Assembly (NCBI GenBank): GCA_003457135.1
Contig: DMSQ01000097.1
Coordinates: 1-64,000 of the forward strand
From: Prolixibacteraceae bacterium
GTDB taxonomy: Bacteria > Bacteroidota > Bacteroidia > Bacteroidales > Prolixibacteraceae
Length of the DNA stretch: 64,000 nt
Direction: 5' to 3'
Below the pieces are notes generated by a model, which was not told the DNA's origin, made no database searches, and worked only from the letters and a program-made list of their open reading frames with translations. Positions 1-8,684 of this stretch are shown piece by piece; position 1 is the stretch's first letter, and every line of letters begins with the position of its first letter. Position numbers and translations under genes: made by a program.

Positions 1-26
1 CTTAAAATCTAACGGAGTATTGATAT

Positions 27-245
27 TTAGTATTTATCGTAAATTGAATCGGAATCGGCATATCCATTAAAGAATTGTTCAGTGGCTATTTGCTTTAGAT
101 CGAGGTCTCCATTTATCTCAGAATCATTAAAAAGTAAGATCACCTGAACATTTTTCTCGTCAGTATCCTGAAGTTCAGATTGTATCTTCTTTGGAATCAA
201 AATCCGGTTTTTGCTAAGTTTTGATTTAAATTCTATTGCTCTCAT
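27..245 (-). CDS. orphan antitoxin-like protein (AbrB-like N-terminus)
   Basis: About 72 residues. The N-terminal stretch KSKLSKNRILIPKKI resembles the short swapped-hairpin DNA-binding motif of AbrB/MazE-type antitoxins, and the acidic C-terminus with GYADSDSIYDKY resembles tails of small Bacteroidota antitoxins. I chose the internal ATG at 245 because it follows a leader containing a TATATTTG -7 box (minus strand, 261-268); a start at 263 would put that box inside the gene. No toxin is readable in the 26 bases left before the window edge, so a partner may lie outside. Function is inferred from resemblance only. Confidence 0.5.
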   Translation of the reverse strand: MRAIEFKSKLSKNRILIPKKIQSELQDTDEKNVQVILLFNDSEINGDLDLKQIATEQFFNGYADSDSIYDKY

Positions 246-260
246 GGTTTCAATTTTAAG

Positions 261-268
261 CAAATATA
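261..268 (-). promoter_or_regulatory. TATATTTG -7 element of the first antitoxin-like gene
   Basis: Read on the minus strand this is TATATTTG, an exact match to the Bacteroidota TAnnTTTG -7 consensus, 15 bases before the ATG at 245. A copy in almost the same context lies at 557-564 before the second antitoxin-like gene. No clear TTTG -33 box is at the usual distance in either case. Confidence 0.4.
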
Positions 269-372
269 AAGAATTTCAATCAGATAAATTGTTCGTTTTG
301 GTTTGTTATTGGACTTTTCAGGGATGGAAAAGACTTTAGTTGCTGCATAAACAGTACACGATACCAATGCAG

Positions 373-540
373 TTATGTACTTTCCAGATTTGACAAGTAT
401 TTTTCATAAATCTTCCGGGCAGATTCGTGAGAATGAATTTTCCCTTCTTCAAAATCTTTCAATCCTCGGTTAATAGATTCAAGTTCTTCTGTTATTACCT
501 CAAATAAAGATTCCTCTGGCATGAATTCTAATGATGTCAT
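373..540 (-). CDS. small antitoxin-like protein
   Basis: About 55 residues from the ATG at 540. It is acidic and predicted helical, ending in GKIHSHESARKIYEKYL, which resembles the C-terminal toxin-binding segments of small RHH-type antitoxins in Bacteroidota. No toxin gene lies next to it. The ATG is preceded by a TATATTTG box (minus strand, 557-564) in nearly the same sequence context as the gene at 27-245, which is why the longer start at 579 is rejected. Real gene probable; function uncertain. Confidence 0.45.
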   Translation of the reverse strand: MTSLEFMPEESLFEVITEELESINRGLKDFEEGKIHSHESARKIYEKYLSNLEST

Positions 541-827
541 AGCTTTCAATTTTAAACAAATATACACCATTCCCAACAAAAAAGAGATTGTTTCCCAAAA
601 TCAAAGTTTTTGTGTTAGGAAGTTTTATATATTGGGAAAATAATTTCCGGATGCAATATTCCCTTTAACTTTTGGCTGAAATTAAATATTTAAACCATAT
701 TATTTTGTATATTTATATAGATTTAATTGCCTGCATAGATTTATCTCTTTAGCTGAATAAACTTCAATTCAGTATTTATTAGAGATTTTTTAGTCTGTAA
801 TTTAATTGTGTTTTAAAATTTATCCAT

Positions 828-1262
828 ATGAAAAAGTTAGTTTCAGTTTGGCTGGCATACTGCATCCTAATTATGCAATCTGGATGTACAACAAAAAGGA
901 CTTTGTCCATGAGCGAAGTTTCAATACATCACACAAAAAAAACTTCGCTTGTATTACATACACCCAATTCTCGTTATCAACTTCTCGATTTTAAATTCAC
1001 TGATGATGCATTGGTAGGAAACTTAGAGGAGTATTCTGGAAAAAATGCAAATATTTTGCATGTATTTACCGACCTTAACTTTTATTATAACCCCTACCAA
1101 AAAATCCATCAATCTATCAATGTTCCTAAATCAAATATTCAAAAAATTAAATATTCAAAATTTGATGGAATAAAGACATTCATGCTAATTGGAGGTTTAG
1201 TTGCTACCCTGATTATTTTGGGTACTAATAGTATTAGCTACAATTTTAATTGGGGAGATTAG
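828..1262 (+). CDS. hypothetical lipoprotein with C-terminal membrane helix
   Basis: 144 residues. The N-terminus is a signal peptide ending in the lipobox-like MQSGC, so the mature protein probably starts at Cys20. The middle is a soluble beta-rich domain of about 90 residues that I do not recognise. Near residues 119-135 a hydrophobic stretch (FMLIGGLVATLIILG) could be a transmembrane helix. A strong A-rich leader precedes the ATG at 828. The preceding 250 bases (580-827) are AT-rich with no other gene that I can support. The gene stands alone, convergent with the outer-membrane gene that follows. Confidence 0.6.
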   Translation: MKKLVSVWLAYCILIMQSGCTTKRTLSMSEVSIHHTKKTSLVLHTPNSRYQLLDFKFTDDALVGNLEEYSGKNANILHVFTDLNFYYNPYQKIHQSINVPKSNIQKIKYSKFDGIKTFMLIGGLVATLIILGTNSISYNFNWGD

Positions 1263-1468
1263 TTTCTAATGCGAACGCCGCTTGGAGCTGATTTGCAAAT
1301 CAGTAATTCTTAACTTCGAATCTATGACCCCCTTTATTCAAATAAAAACAGCAGCCAATAATCTCCTTTGAACTGCTATTTTTGTGTTTTTCAAAAAAGT
1401 AATGAGATATCAGAACCAGTTTTATTGAATGCTGAAAACAATGGCTGAAAACTGACTTTGATCCAAAA

Positions 1469-2713
1469 TCAAAACCTTTCGTTAACGATGTTATTAAAGG
1501 CTGAGCCAAATGTAAAACGGATACCGAACTCACACCTGATTTCGTAGGTGGTTGCCAGTTTGCGCCTTTTGAGCAATAAATCTTCAACCGACGAATCACC
1601 TTTGGGCAGGTACAACTGATCGTGAATTATTTCAGATTGTATTTCGCTGTAAACCGAAAGTTGTTTAGTCAGACGGACTGAAAAATCGGATTCAAGAGTC
1701 AAGCGGTTTTTCGAAAAATCATTCATAAAATGACGTCCTTCCAAACTGGTTTCAATGGTTCCCCAGGGTTGCACGAGTTCCAGTTTTATTCTCAGGGCTT
1801 CGAAAGGCAGCCTTTCGCTCATCTTGCCGTAGATAGTTTCATCTTTGTAGTCGTAGGTCTTAAGTCCAGCAGCATAAGCCAATGAAAAAACCCGCCGGTT
1901 ACTTTCGGCCCAGGGGAAGAAGTTGTATTCCACAGCGCCATCAAGGCTAAATGAATTTGAAATGTTCAGATAGGAATTGGCCGAGTATTCTGCAAATATT
2001 CCGTACGACCATTTTGAGCTTAAACTTTTTATAAAATTGGCCTGAATTTGTTTCTCGTCCTGTTTGTTGGTAAAGCTCTCCCCATCATCAAAGTAGTTTT
2101 CACGCCTGATCCCGTAACTTGCTTCAATCCGGGTTTTCCATGCATCGGTAATTTTATCGGTCCTGATTTCAGTTTGGAGCGAATATTCATTCTGGCTTTC
2201 TTCTTTCTGAAATTCGCCACCCGACCTGATTTGAAATACCCATAATTTCCAGGGATCGTCCAATAATTGATTTTTTGGTTTTCCTGATTTTTCTTTTAGA
2301 TCAATTTCAAGATCGTTCAGGAATGATGTTTTTGAGTAATAATGAAGAATGCCGATTTTAAAATATTTCAACAATCCATTTCGGATATCATCTTCAGTAT
2401 CCGATTGATTGGCAATGAATTCATATTGATGGTCCTGACCTTCAAATGCCCTCAACCCAATAAAATTCAGGAAGTACTTCTTCCCACCACTGCCTGTTTT
2501 CGAATCAGAAACCAAAAGATGTACATCGGCCAGTTTAGGGTCACGAACGAAAGAAATAAAAGGTAATTTTTGCCTGACAAATGTAAAATCACATTCGTGG
2601 CAATCGAGGAAAAACTTTGGTGCGTTGGTTTTGTTTTCTTCCTGAGGATAGACACTGTAAGGATAAGTGAGAAAAAATGAACAGAACATGGCTATTCGAA
2701 TAAGGTTTTTCAT
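1469..2713 (-). CDS. outer-membrane beta-barrel protein with N-terminal DCxxCD domain
   Basis: 414 residues with a Sec signal (residues 1-23). The mature N-terminus carries FLDCHECDFTFVRQKLPF and an ADVHLLVS...TGSGG segment, which together look like a small conserved domain found ahead of barrels in Bacteroidota and related phyla. From about residue 160 onward the sequence alternates polar and aromatic or hydrophobic residues, as in an outer-membrane beta barrel, and it ends in an aromatic residue (NERF). Monocistronic, divergent from the Gfo/Idh/MocA gene. I infer surface location; the function is unknown. Confidence 0.6.
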   Translation of the reverse strand: MKNLIRIAMFCSFFLTYPYSVYPQEENKTNAPKFFLDCHECDFTFVRQKLPFISFVRDPKLADVHLLVSDSKTGSGGKKYFLNFIGLRAFEGQDHQYEFIANQSDTEDDIRNGLLKYFKIGILHYYSKTSFLNDLEIDLKEKSGKPKNQLLDDPWKLWVFQIRSGGEFQKEESQNEYSLQTEIRTDKITDAWKTRIEASYGIRRENYFDDGESFTNKQDEKQIQANFIKSLSSKWSYGIFAEYSANSYLNISNSFSLDGAVEYNFFPWAESNRRVFSLAYAAGLKTYDYKDETIYGKMSERLPFEALRIKLELVQPWGTIETSLEGRHFMNDFSKNRLTLESDFSVRLTKQLSVYSEIQSEIIHDQLYLPKGDSSVEDLLLKRRKLATTYEIRCEFGIRFTFGSAFNNIVNERF

Positions 2714-2940
2714 AGTTGGGTTAGGTTATTAGGGTTAGTTGTCTGAAACAACAATTTAGTTTCAGGCAGGAAAGTTCCGGATTACCTGTACTTTCCCGGA
2801 TTACTCCTTAAAGGGTCTAATTTATAGATTTTTCATGGTAAATAACATGCCTCGTCAGGTGAACATTACTCCAAAATATTATCCCTCATTTTGAACGCCG
2901 GATCATTTCTTTGCTGTAAATTCAACTTTTCAAATCGAAC

Positions 2941-4227
2941 ATGAATAAATCGAAGTATATGACAGAAAAAATGAATAATCGCCGCGATTTTCTAAAGAAA
3001 TCGCTGGTTGCTGCCGCCGGAATTACAATTATTCCACGGTATGTCCTGGGCGGAAACGGATTTCTATCCCCGAGTGATCAGTTAACCAAAGCCATCATCG
3101 GAGTAGGTGGAATGGGCCAGGGGCACATCGTTTACGAAGGCACGAAACTACTTGCTATTTGCGATGTTGATAAAGATCATTTAAACTCAACCCTGAAGAA
3201 AGTGGGTCCGGAGGTAAAGGGCTATTCCGATTTTCGGGAACTACTTCTTCGACCCGAAATTGACATTGTACACATTGCCACCCCGCCGCACTGGCACGGA
3301 ATTATGTCGGTAATGGCAGCACAGGCAGGAAAGGATGTGTGGTGCGAAAAACCCATGACCCGAACCATCGGCGAAGGGAAACGGGTGGTTGAGGCGATCC
3401 ATGCCACTGGAAAAATGTTCCGTCTGAACACCTGGTTCCGGTTTAAAGACAATTTTTACGGACTGGGAACTCCGGTAAAACCATTGAAAAAATTGGTTGA
3501 CAGTGGAGTGCTGGGATGGCCTTTAAAAGTGACGATCAGCGGAATTACCGGTTTCGACTGGAAATTTTACTGGGTAGGAAAACCAAACCTGACACCACAG
3601 GTAGTACCCGAAGTTCTCGACTATAATATGTGGCTCGGTCCTGCTCCCGAAAAACCATACCATCCGCATCGTGTTCACCAAACCTTCCGCGGATACTGGG
3701 ATTACGATGGCGGCGGATTGGGCGACATGGGTCAGCATTACATCGACCCGGTTCAGTATTTTTTAGGGAAAGACGATACCAGCCCTGTAAAAGTTGAAGT
3801 TGACGCACCACAACAGGATTACGATGCAATCGGAACCTGGCGGAAAATAACCTACACGTATGCCGATGGCTGCCAGATTATTCTCGACGGAGAGAATAAA
3901 GATCAGAATGCTGCCTATATCGAAGGTCCGCACGGTAAAGTATTCAGAGGATTCAAGTCAGATATTCCAAACCTGAAGTCACTCATCGACACACTGCCCG
4001 ACCCTGAACCGCAAATCGGAATATTCAATGAATCGGTCAAAACGCGACAAAAATTTGCCCTGAATGAAATGAATGGCTACCGTTCAGCAACCATTGTCAA
4101 CATGGGAGTTATTGCATTAAGATTGGGTCGCATACTTGAATTTGATCCTGAATCTCAAACATTCATCAACGACGATGAAGCCAACAAACTGATGGATCAG
4201 CCAATGCGCGGTGAATGGAAAATCTAG
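2941..4227 (+). CDS. Gfo/Idh/MocA family oxidoreductase, Tat-exported
   Basis: 428 residues. The NNRRDFLKKS segment followed by a hydrophobic stretch is a twin-arginine signal, so the folded, probably NAD(P)-loaded enzyme is exported to the periplasm. The Rossmann region (IIGVGGMGQGH near residue 55) and the EKP motif (WCEKPMTR) mark the Gfo/Idh/MocA family, which oxidises or reduces sugars and related compounds. The neighbour downstream has two DUF1080 (3-keto-disaccharide hydrolase) domains, so a role in 3-keto-sugar metabolism is a reasonable inference. Starts at 2959 or 2971 are also possible; all keep the Tat motif. Confidence 0.85.
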   Translation: MNKSKYMTEKMNNRRDFLKKSLVAAAGITIIPRYVLGGNGFLSPSDQLTKAIIGVGGMGQGHIVYEGTKLLAICDVDKDHLNSTLKKVGPEVKGYSDFRELLLRPEIDIVHIATPPHWHGIMSVMAAQAGKDVWCEKPMTRTIGEGKRVVEAIHATGKMFRLNTWFRFKDNFYGLGTPVKPLKKLVDSGVLGWPLKVTISGITGFDWKFYWVGKPNLTPQVVPEVLDYNMWLGPAPEKPYHPHRVHQTFRGYWDYDGGGLGDMGQHYIDPVQYFLGKDDTSPVKVEVDAPQQDYDAIGTWRKITYTYADGCQIILDGENKDQNAAYIEGPHGKVFRGFKSDIPNLKSLIDTLPDPEPQIGIFNESVKTRQKFALNEMNGYRSATIVNMGVIALRLGRILEFDPESQTFINDDEANKLMDQPMRGEWKI

Positions 4228-4300
4228 TTCCATATTCCAAGTTCCAAGTGGGGTGCCTGATTTTTAATCGCGGTTAAATAATTACTAAAAACAAGATTTT

Positions 4301-7300
4301 ATGAAGAATATTACCAAAAATATATTGACTGTTTTACTGGCACTTTTCCTGATGGGTCCTGCTTTTACCCAGGATAACCGTTTGTTACAGACCAAAGTGG
4401 CCGATGCGCTGGCACAATTCCCGGCTCAAAACGGAGAGCATACCGTTAAACTGATGTTGCAGATGCTCGAAACAGGCGCTCCCGGGATTGCTAAATTCTG
4501 CGACATGATTGTTCCCCCCGGAACCGGCGACGACACGCAGGCGCGGATGGCGCTGGAAAGTCTGGCTCAATTTACCGGCTCAAAAAACCATGAAGCTGAC
4601 CGAAAACTGGTTGAAAGCTCCTTTCTGACCGCCATCGAAAAAGCTTCAGACAAAGAAGTTAAAGCATTTTTTATCCGCCGCCTTCAGTATTGCGGAAGTT
4701 CTGAATCGGTTGTGGCGCTTGGGAAATATCTGAATTCAACCGAACTGTATGCACCTGCATTGGCAACTTTCGAAAGTATTGGTACGAGAGAGGCAGGCGC
4801 AGTTATCCTGAAAATGATGCAGGATAAAAAAGGCTTGCAACAACTGGCAATGGTTAAAACACTTGGTAAACTGAAATACCAGCCCGCCGAAAATTACCTG
4901 GCCGAACTAACCAAATCAGCTAATGGCGAATTATTGCAACATGCGTTTGCTGCTCTGGCCAACATCGGAGGAAAAACTTCGGTGGCCACTTTTGAGGTTG
5001 CCGCAAAAGCTGCAGGTTATCAGCCCGATGCTGCTGAAATAATGGTTTCATACCTGCACTTTGCCAAACGCCTGGCAGAACAGGGCGAAACCAGCCTAAG
5101 CAATCAACTATGCTCGGATGTAATGAAAAACTGTATCAAAGGAAATCAGTTGATTTATCGGTCTGAAGTTTTGGCTGTTCCGGGATTTGGAACCAACGAC
5201 CTCTTCCTGAAAGAAATTAAAAATCCTGATAAAGTTTACCGGAATGCTGTGCTGATTAATGCTTCGGCTAGGTTGAACAGTGGAAATGTTGGTGCCTGGA
5301 TTGCAATCATGAAAAAAGTACCTACCGAAACAAAAGCAGAAATCATACATTTTCTGGCTAAACAGTCTGAACCGGAAGTGCTTCAAAAAGCTATTCTACC
5401 TGCTTTAACTTCGAAAGAAGAGGTTGTTCGTTTGGAAGCTATCCGTTCGTTGGCTCTGAACCAAAAAACCAAAGCAGTTCCGGTATTACTCGAACAGTTG
5501 AAAAAAGTTAAAAGCGCTAATGAAACTTCAGAAATTGAACAGGCGCTGAAAATCACCACTTCGGTGAAAGAATGTGATTTGCTTATTGCCCAACTGGATG
5601 GAATGAATGATGCCGGAAAAGTAGTTTTGATTAATGTATTGGGTGCACGCCGTGCCACCGAATCGTTTGCAAAAATGATGAAGTATTGCAAATCTGAAAA
5701 TTCGGCTATCAGGCTTGCTGCTTCGGCCGCATTGGCAACTGTTTCGGGACCAGAAAAGGCGCCCGAAATTATTGCATTATTGAAGGAGAATGTTATTTCT
5801 GAAATTGCTGATAATGTTCAAAAAGCATTAGTTGCCATTTATTCGGGACCAATAAAACCTGATGCAAATCTGGTATTGAACGAGATTCAAAAAGAAAAGG
5901 AAAAAAGAATAGTCCGAAATTCAAGCACCGCCGAATTAAAGGAAGTTTCAACAAAAGGAAAAAACGGTGGGATAACCGAAAAACTGATTCCGGTTTTGTC
6001 TTCTCTCAACGACCCGAAAGCCTTAAAAACAGTGGTTGACTTGCTGAAGAACGGAAATCAGTGGGAACGCGAAGCTGCCTTTGTTTCCCTTTCGAACTGG
6101 AAAGATGCAACGGCTGCACCCCATTTATTTCAGGTTTTAACCAATGCCGACATGAAGCAATTCCGCGCCAATGCTTTGAAATCCTATCTCCGGATTACGC
6201 TGGAATCTGATCTTCCTGATGATCAAAAACTTTTGATGATTGAAAAACTGATGCCCGAATGTGCCGGTAATCTGGAAAAAAGAGCAGTGATCCAGGCTGC
6301 CGGAAATGTGAAAACATTTTTGTCGCTGGTATTCGTTTCGTCATATCTTGATGATCCTGAACTTGGAGCCACTGCTGCCGAAACTGCAAAATACCTGGCA
6401 CTGCCGTCTTCAGGAAAGAAAAATGGACTGACAGGCGAGTTTGTTTCGCAGGTTTTAGGTAAGGTCATTTCCAAAATGGACGGTCCGGATAGTCAGTACG
6501 ACGTAATTGATGTGCGGCAGTACCTCGAAAAAATGCCTAAGGAAAAGGGTTATATGAGCATTTTTAATGGAAAAGATTTGAGTGGCTGGCATGGGTTGGT
6601 GAAAAATCCGGTTCTCAGGGCAAAGATGACCAAGGAAGAACTGGCCAAGGCACAAACCGAAGCCAATGTGAAAATGCTTACCAACTGGGCGGTGAAGAAT
6701 GGTTGTATCGTGTTTAACGGCGAAGGCGATAACCTGTGTACCCAAAAAATGTATGGCGATTTCGAGATGCTGGTAGATTGGAAAATAAGCAAACATGGCG
6801 ACAGTGGTATTTACCTTCGCGGTTCACCCCAAGTTCAGATTTGGGACACTTCGCGCGTTGATGTTGGCGCCCAGGTTGGCTCCGGAGGGTTGTACAACAA
6901 CCAGAAGAATCCTAAAAATCCGCTTGTTTTAGCCGATAATGCCATTGGCGACTGGAATACATTCCGCATTAAAATGGAGGGTGAACGCGTAACAGTTTTC
7001 CTGAATGGAGTTTTGGTGGTTGACAATGTGGTGCTGGAAAACTACTGGGACCGTTCAATCCCGATTTTCGCCCGCGAAGCTATTGAATTGCAGGCTCATG
7101 GAACCGACCTGGCTTTCCGCAATCTGTATGTGAAGGAATTAAATCCAGATCAGGCTTACCTTAATCCTGAAGAAGAAAAAGAGGACTTTAAATTGCTGTT
7201 CAATGGGAAAAACCTGGATAACTGGATTGGTAACAAGGTTGATTACCTTGTTCAGGACGGTTTACTGGTCGTTAATCCCAAAGAAGGCGCGCATGGCAAC

Positions 7301-7756
7301 CTGTTCACCGAAAAAGAATATTCTGACTTCATTTTCCGCTTCGAATTTCAGTTGACTCCAGGCGCCAACAATGGTCTCGGGATTCATGCACCGCTTGAAG
7401 GCGATGCGGCTTATGTTGGTAAAGAACTCCAAATATTGGATAATACCGCAGATATTTACAAAGATTTGCAGCCTTATCAGTACCACGGCTCGGTTTACGG
7501 AATCATTCCCGCCAAAAAGGGTTTCCTGAAACCGGTGGGAGAATGGAATTACCAGGAAGTAATGGTGAAAGGCGATAACATTAAAATTACGCTGAACGGA
7601 ACTGTCATTCTGGAAGGAAACATGAAAGAAGCCAGCAAAAAAGGAACTGCCGACCATAAGGATCACCCCGGATTGCTACGACACAAAGGCTACATCGGAT
7701 TTCTCGGACACGGCTCGGAACTGAAATTCAGGAATATCAGGATAAAAGAGTTGTAA
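4301..7756 (+). CDS. large HEAT-repeat protein with two DUF1080 domains
   Basis: 1151 residues with a Sec signal (residues 1-24). Residues 90-740 are a long series of alpha-helical HEAT-like repeats. Two concanavalin-like DUF1080 (3-keto-disaccharide hydrolase, PF06439) domains follow, starting near residue 750 (IFNGKDLSGWHG) and residue 963 (LLFNGKNLDNW). DUF1080 proteins act on 3-keto-glycosides made by Gfo/Idh/MocA-type enzymes, and such an enzyme lies 73 bases upstream, so the pair may act together in the periplasm. The HEAT region may be a docking scaffold; that part is inference. The tandem domain count makes it larger than the usual single-domain family member. Confidence 0.85.
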   Translation: MKNITKNILTVLLALFLMGPAFTQDNRLLQTKVADALAQFPAQNGEHTVKLMLQMLETGAPGIAKFCDMIVPPGTGDDTQARMALESLAQFTGSKNHEADRKLVESSFLTAIEKASDKEVKAFFIRRLQYCGSSESVVALGKYLNSTELYAPALATFESIGTREAGAVILKMMQDKKGLQQLAMVKTLGKLKYQPAENYLAELTKSANGELLQHAFAALANIGGKTSVATFEVAAKAAGYQPDAAEIMVSYLHFAKRLAEQGETSLSNQLCSDVMKNCIKGNQLIYRSEVLAVPGFGTNDLFLKEIKNPDKVYRNAVLINASARLNSGNVGAWIAIMKKVPTETKAEIIHFLAKQSEPEVLQKAILPALTSKEEVVRLEAIRSLALNQKTKAVPVLLEQLKKVKSANETSEIEQALKITTSVKECDLLIAQLDGMNDAGKVVLINVLGARRATESFAKMMKYCKSENSAIRLAASAALATVSGPEKAPEIIALLKENVISEIADNVQKALVAIYSGPIKPDANLVLNEIQKEKEKRIVRNSSTAELKEVSTKGKNGGITEKLIPVLSSLNDPKALKTVVDLLKNGNQWEREAAFVSLSNWKDATAAPHLFQVLTNADMKQFRANALKSYLRITLESDLPDDQKLLMIEKLMPECAGNLEKRAVIQAAGNVKTFLSLVFVSSYLDDPELGATAAETAKYLALPSSGKKNGLTGEFVSQVLGKVISKMDGPDSQYDVIDVRQYLEKMPKEKGYMSIFNGKDLSGWHGLVKNPVLRAKMTKEELAKAQTEANVKMLTNWAVKNGCIVFNGEGDNLCTQKMYGDFEMLVDWKISKHGDSGIYLRGSPQVQIWDTSRVDVGAQVGSGGLYNNQKNPKNPLVLADNAIGDWNTFRIKMEGERVTVFLNGVLVVDNVVLENYWDRSIPIFAREAIELQAHGTDLAFRNLYVKELNPDQAYLNPEEEKEDFKLLFNGKNLDNWIGNKVDYLVQDGLLVVNPKEGAHGNLFTEKEYSDFIFRFEFQLTPGANNGLGIHAPLEGDAAYVGKELQILDNTADIYKDLQPYQYHGSVYGIIPAKKGFLKPVGEWNYQEVMVKGDNIKITLNGTVILEGNMKEASKKGTADHKDHPGLLRHKGYIGFLGHGSELKFRNIRIKEL

Positions 7757-7808
7757 ATTGTCTTAACCCGTGATTCAAATATTTTAATTCACCAAAAAAC
7801 CGTGACCA

Positions 7809-8084
7809 ATGCATCAAAAAGGATTCTTAAAAAAACAGACCATCCAACATCCCAGGCAGGACATGACATCTTCAATCATCGGGAATTCCCTGCTTATATT
7901 AGGAGCTATACTCATTGTATCATCACTAATGTACTTGTTTTTTAACCTTGACAAATCTGATTCCCTGATTTTTATCCTGGTGCCGATTATCATTCTTGGA
8001 GTTGTCCTTATGATTGTAAGTCAGTTCATTCTTCCTGTACAATCCAGACTTCGGCATCGGATTGGAAGAAGATTGAAATTTTAA
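7809..8084 (+). CDS. small two-helix membrane protein
   Basis: 91 residues from the ATG at 7809; the ATG at 7863 (MTSSIIGNS) is an equally good start and would leave 73 residues. Two hydrophobic segments (about residues 24-45 and 53-75) separated by KSD predict a helical hairpin in the inner membrane, and the C-terminus is basic (RLRHRIGRRLKF), as expected for a cytoplasmic tail. No recognised domain. It is followed after 9 bases by the YdeI-like gene. Confidence 0.55.
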   Translation: MHQKGFLKKQTIQHPRQDMTSSIIGNSLLILGAILIVSSLMYLFFNLDKSDSLIFILVPIIILGVVLMIVSQFILPVQSRLRHRIGRRLKF

Positions 8085-8093
8085 GCAGATCGA

Positions 8094-8675
8094 ATGCCGA
8101 TGACGTTATATGCTGTAAAATCTCCGCTATTTTTTGCCAGTCCATCCGATTTCAGGAAATGGCTGGAGGAAAACAGTCAGACCGAAACCGAATTGTTGGT
8201 TGGTTTTTACAAGGTTGCCACGAAAAAGCCGACCTTGTCGTGGTCAGAATCGGTTGACGAAGCCCTCTGTTTTGGTTGGATTGACGGAATTAGAAGAACC
8301 ATCGACCATGAAAGTTACTGCATCAGGTTCACCCCACGAAATCCGAAAAGCAACTGGAGCGCGGTAAACATTAAAAAAGTGGAAGAGTTGATACAGTCAG
8401 GAAAAATGACACCTGCGGGTTTGGCGGCTTTCGAAAAACGCAGAGAAGATCGGTCGGCCATTTACAGCTACGAAAATAGACCAGAGAAATTTGATCCTAA
8501 AATGGAAATCCTGTTCAGGAAAAATCCTGACTCGTGGACTTTTTTCTCTTCGCAGCCTCTTTCGTACCAGAAAACTATCATTTATTGGGTGATGAGCGCT
8601 AAACAGGAATCAACCCGGTTGGTAAGGCTCTCGAAACTAATCAGTGCCAGCGAATCTGGGAACAAACTTTATTAA
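8094..8675 (+). CDS. YdeI/OmpD-associated family protein
   Basis: 193 residues matching the YdeI/OmpD-associated family: N-terminal FRKWLEENSQTETELLVGFYK, the conserved WSESVDEALCFGWIDG block, the RFTPRNPKSNWSAVN motif, and a C-terminal helical segment. The family is widespread and has been linked to bacteriocin or antimicrobial-peptide tolerance in some hosts, but its biochemical role is not known. The end is 9 bases before the maturase-like gene, so the two are probably co-transcribed. Confidence 0.8.
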   Translation: MPMTLYAVKSPLFFASPSDFRKWLEENSQTETELLVGFYKVATKKPTLSWSESVDEALCFGWIDGIRRTIDHESYCIRFTPRNPKSNWSAVNIKKVEELIQSGKMTPAGLAAFEKRREDRSAIYSYENRPEKFDPKMEILFRKNPDSWTFFSSQPLSYQKTIIYWVMSAKQESTRLVRLSKLISASESGNKLY

Positions 8676-8684
8676 AATATTAGC

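Noticed and set aside
5108..7666. Several minus-strand frames of 60-134 residues opposite the HEAT/DUF1080 gene
   Set aside because: No signal, domain or ribosome-binding site supports them; the plus-strand gene is clearly real throughout.
2941..7756. Polysaccharide utilisation locus
   Set aside because: No SusC/SusD pair, anti-sigma factor or hybrid regulator is present; only two sugar-related genes are adjacent.
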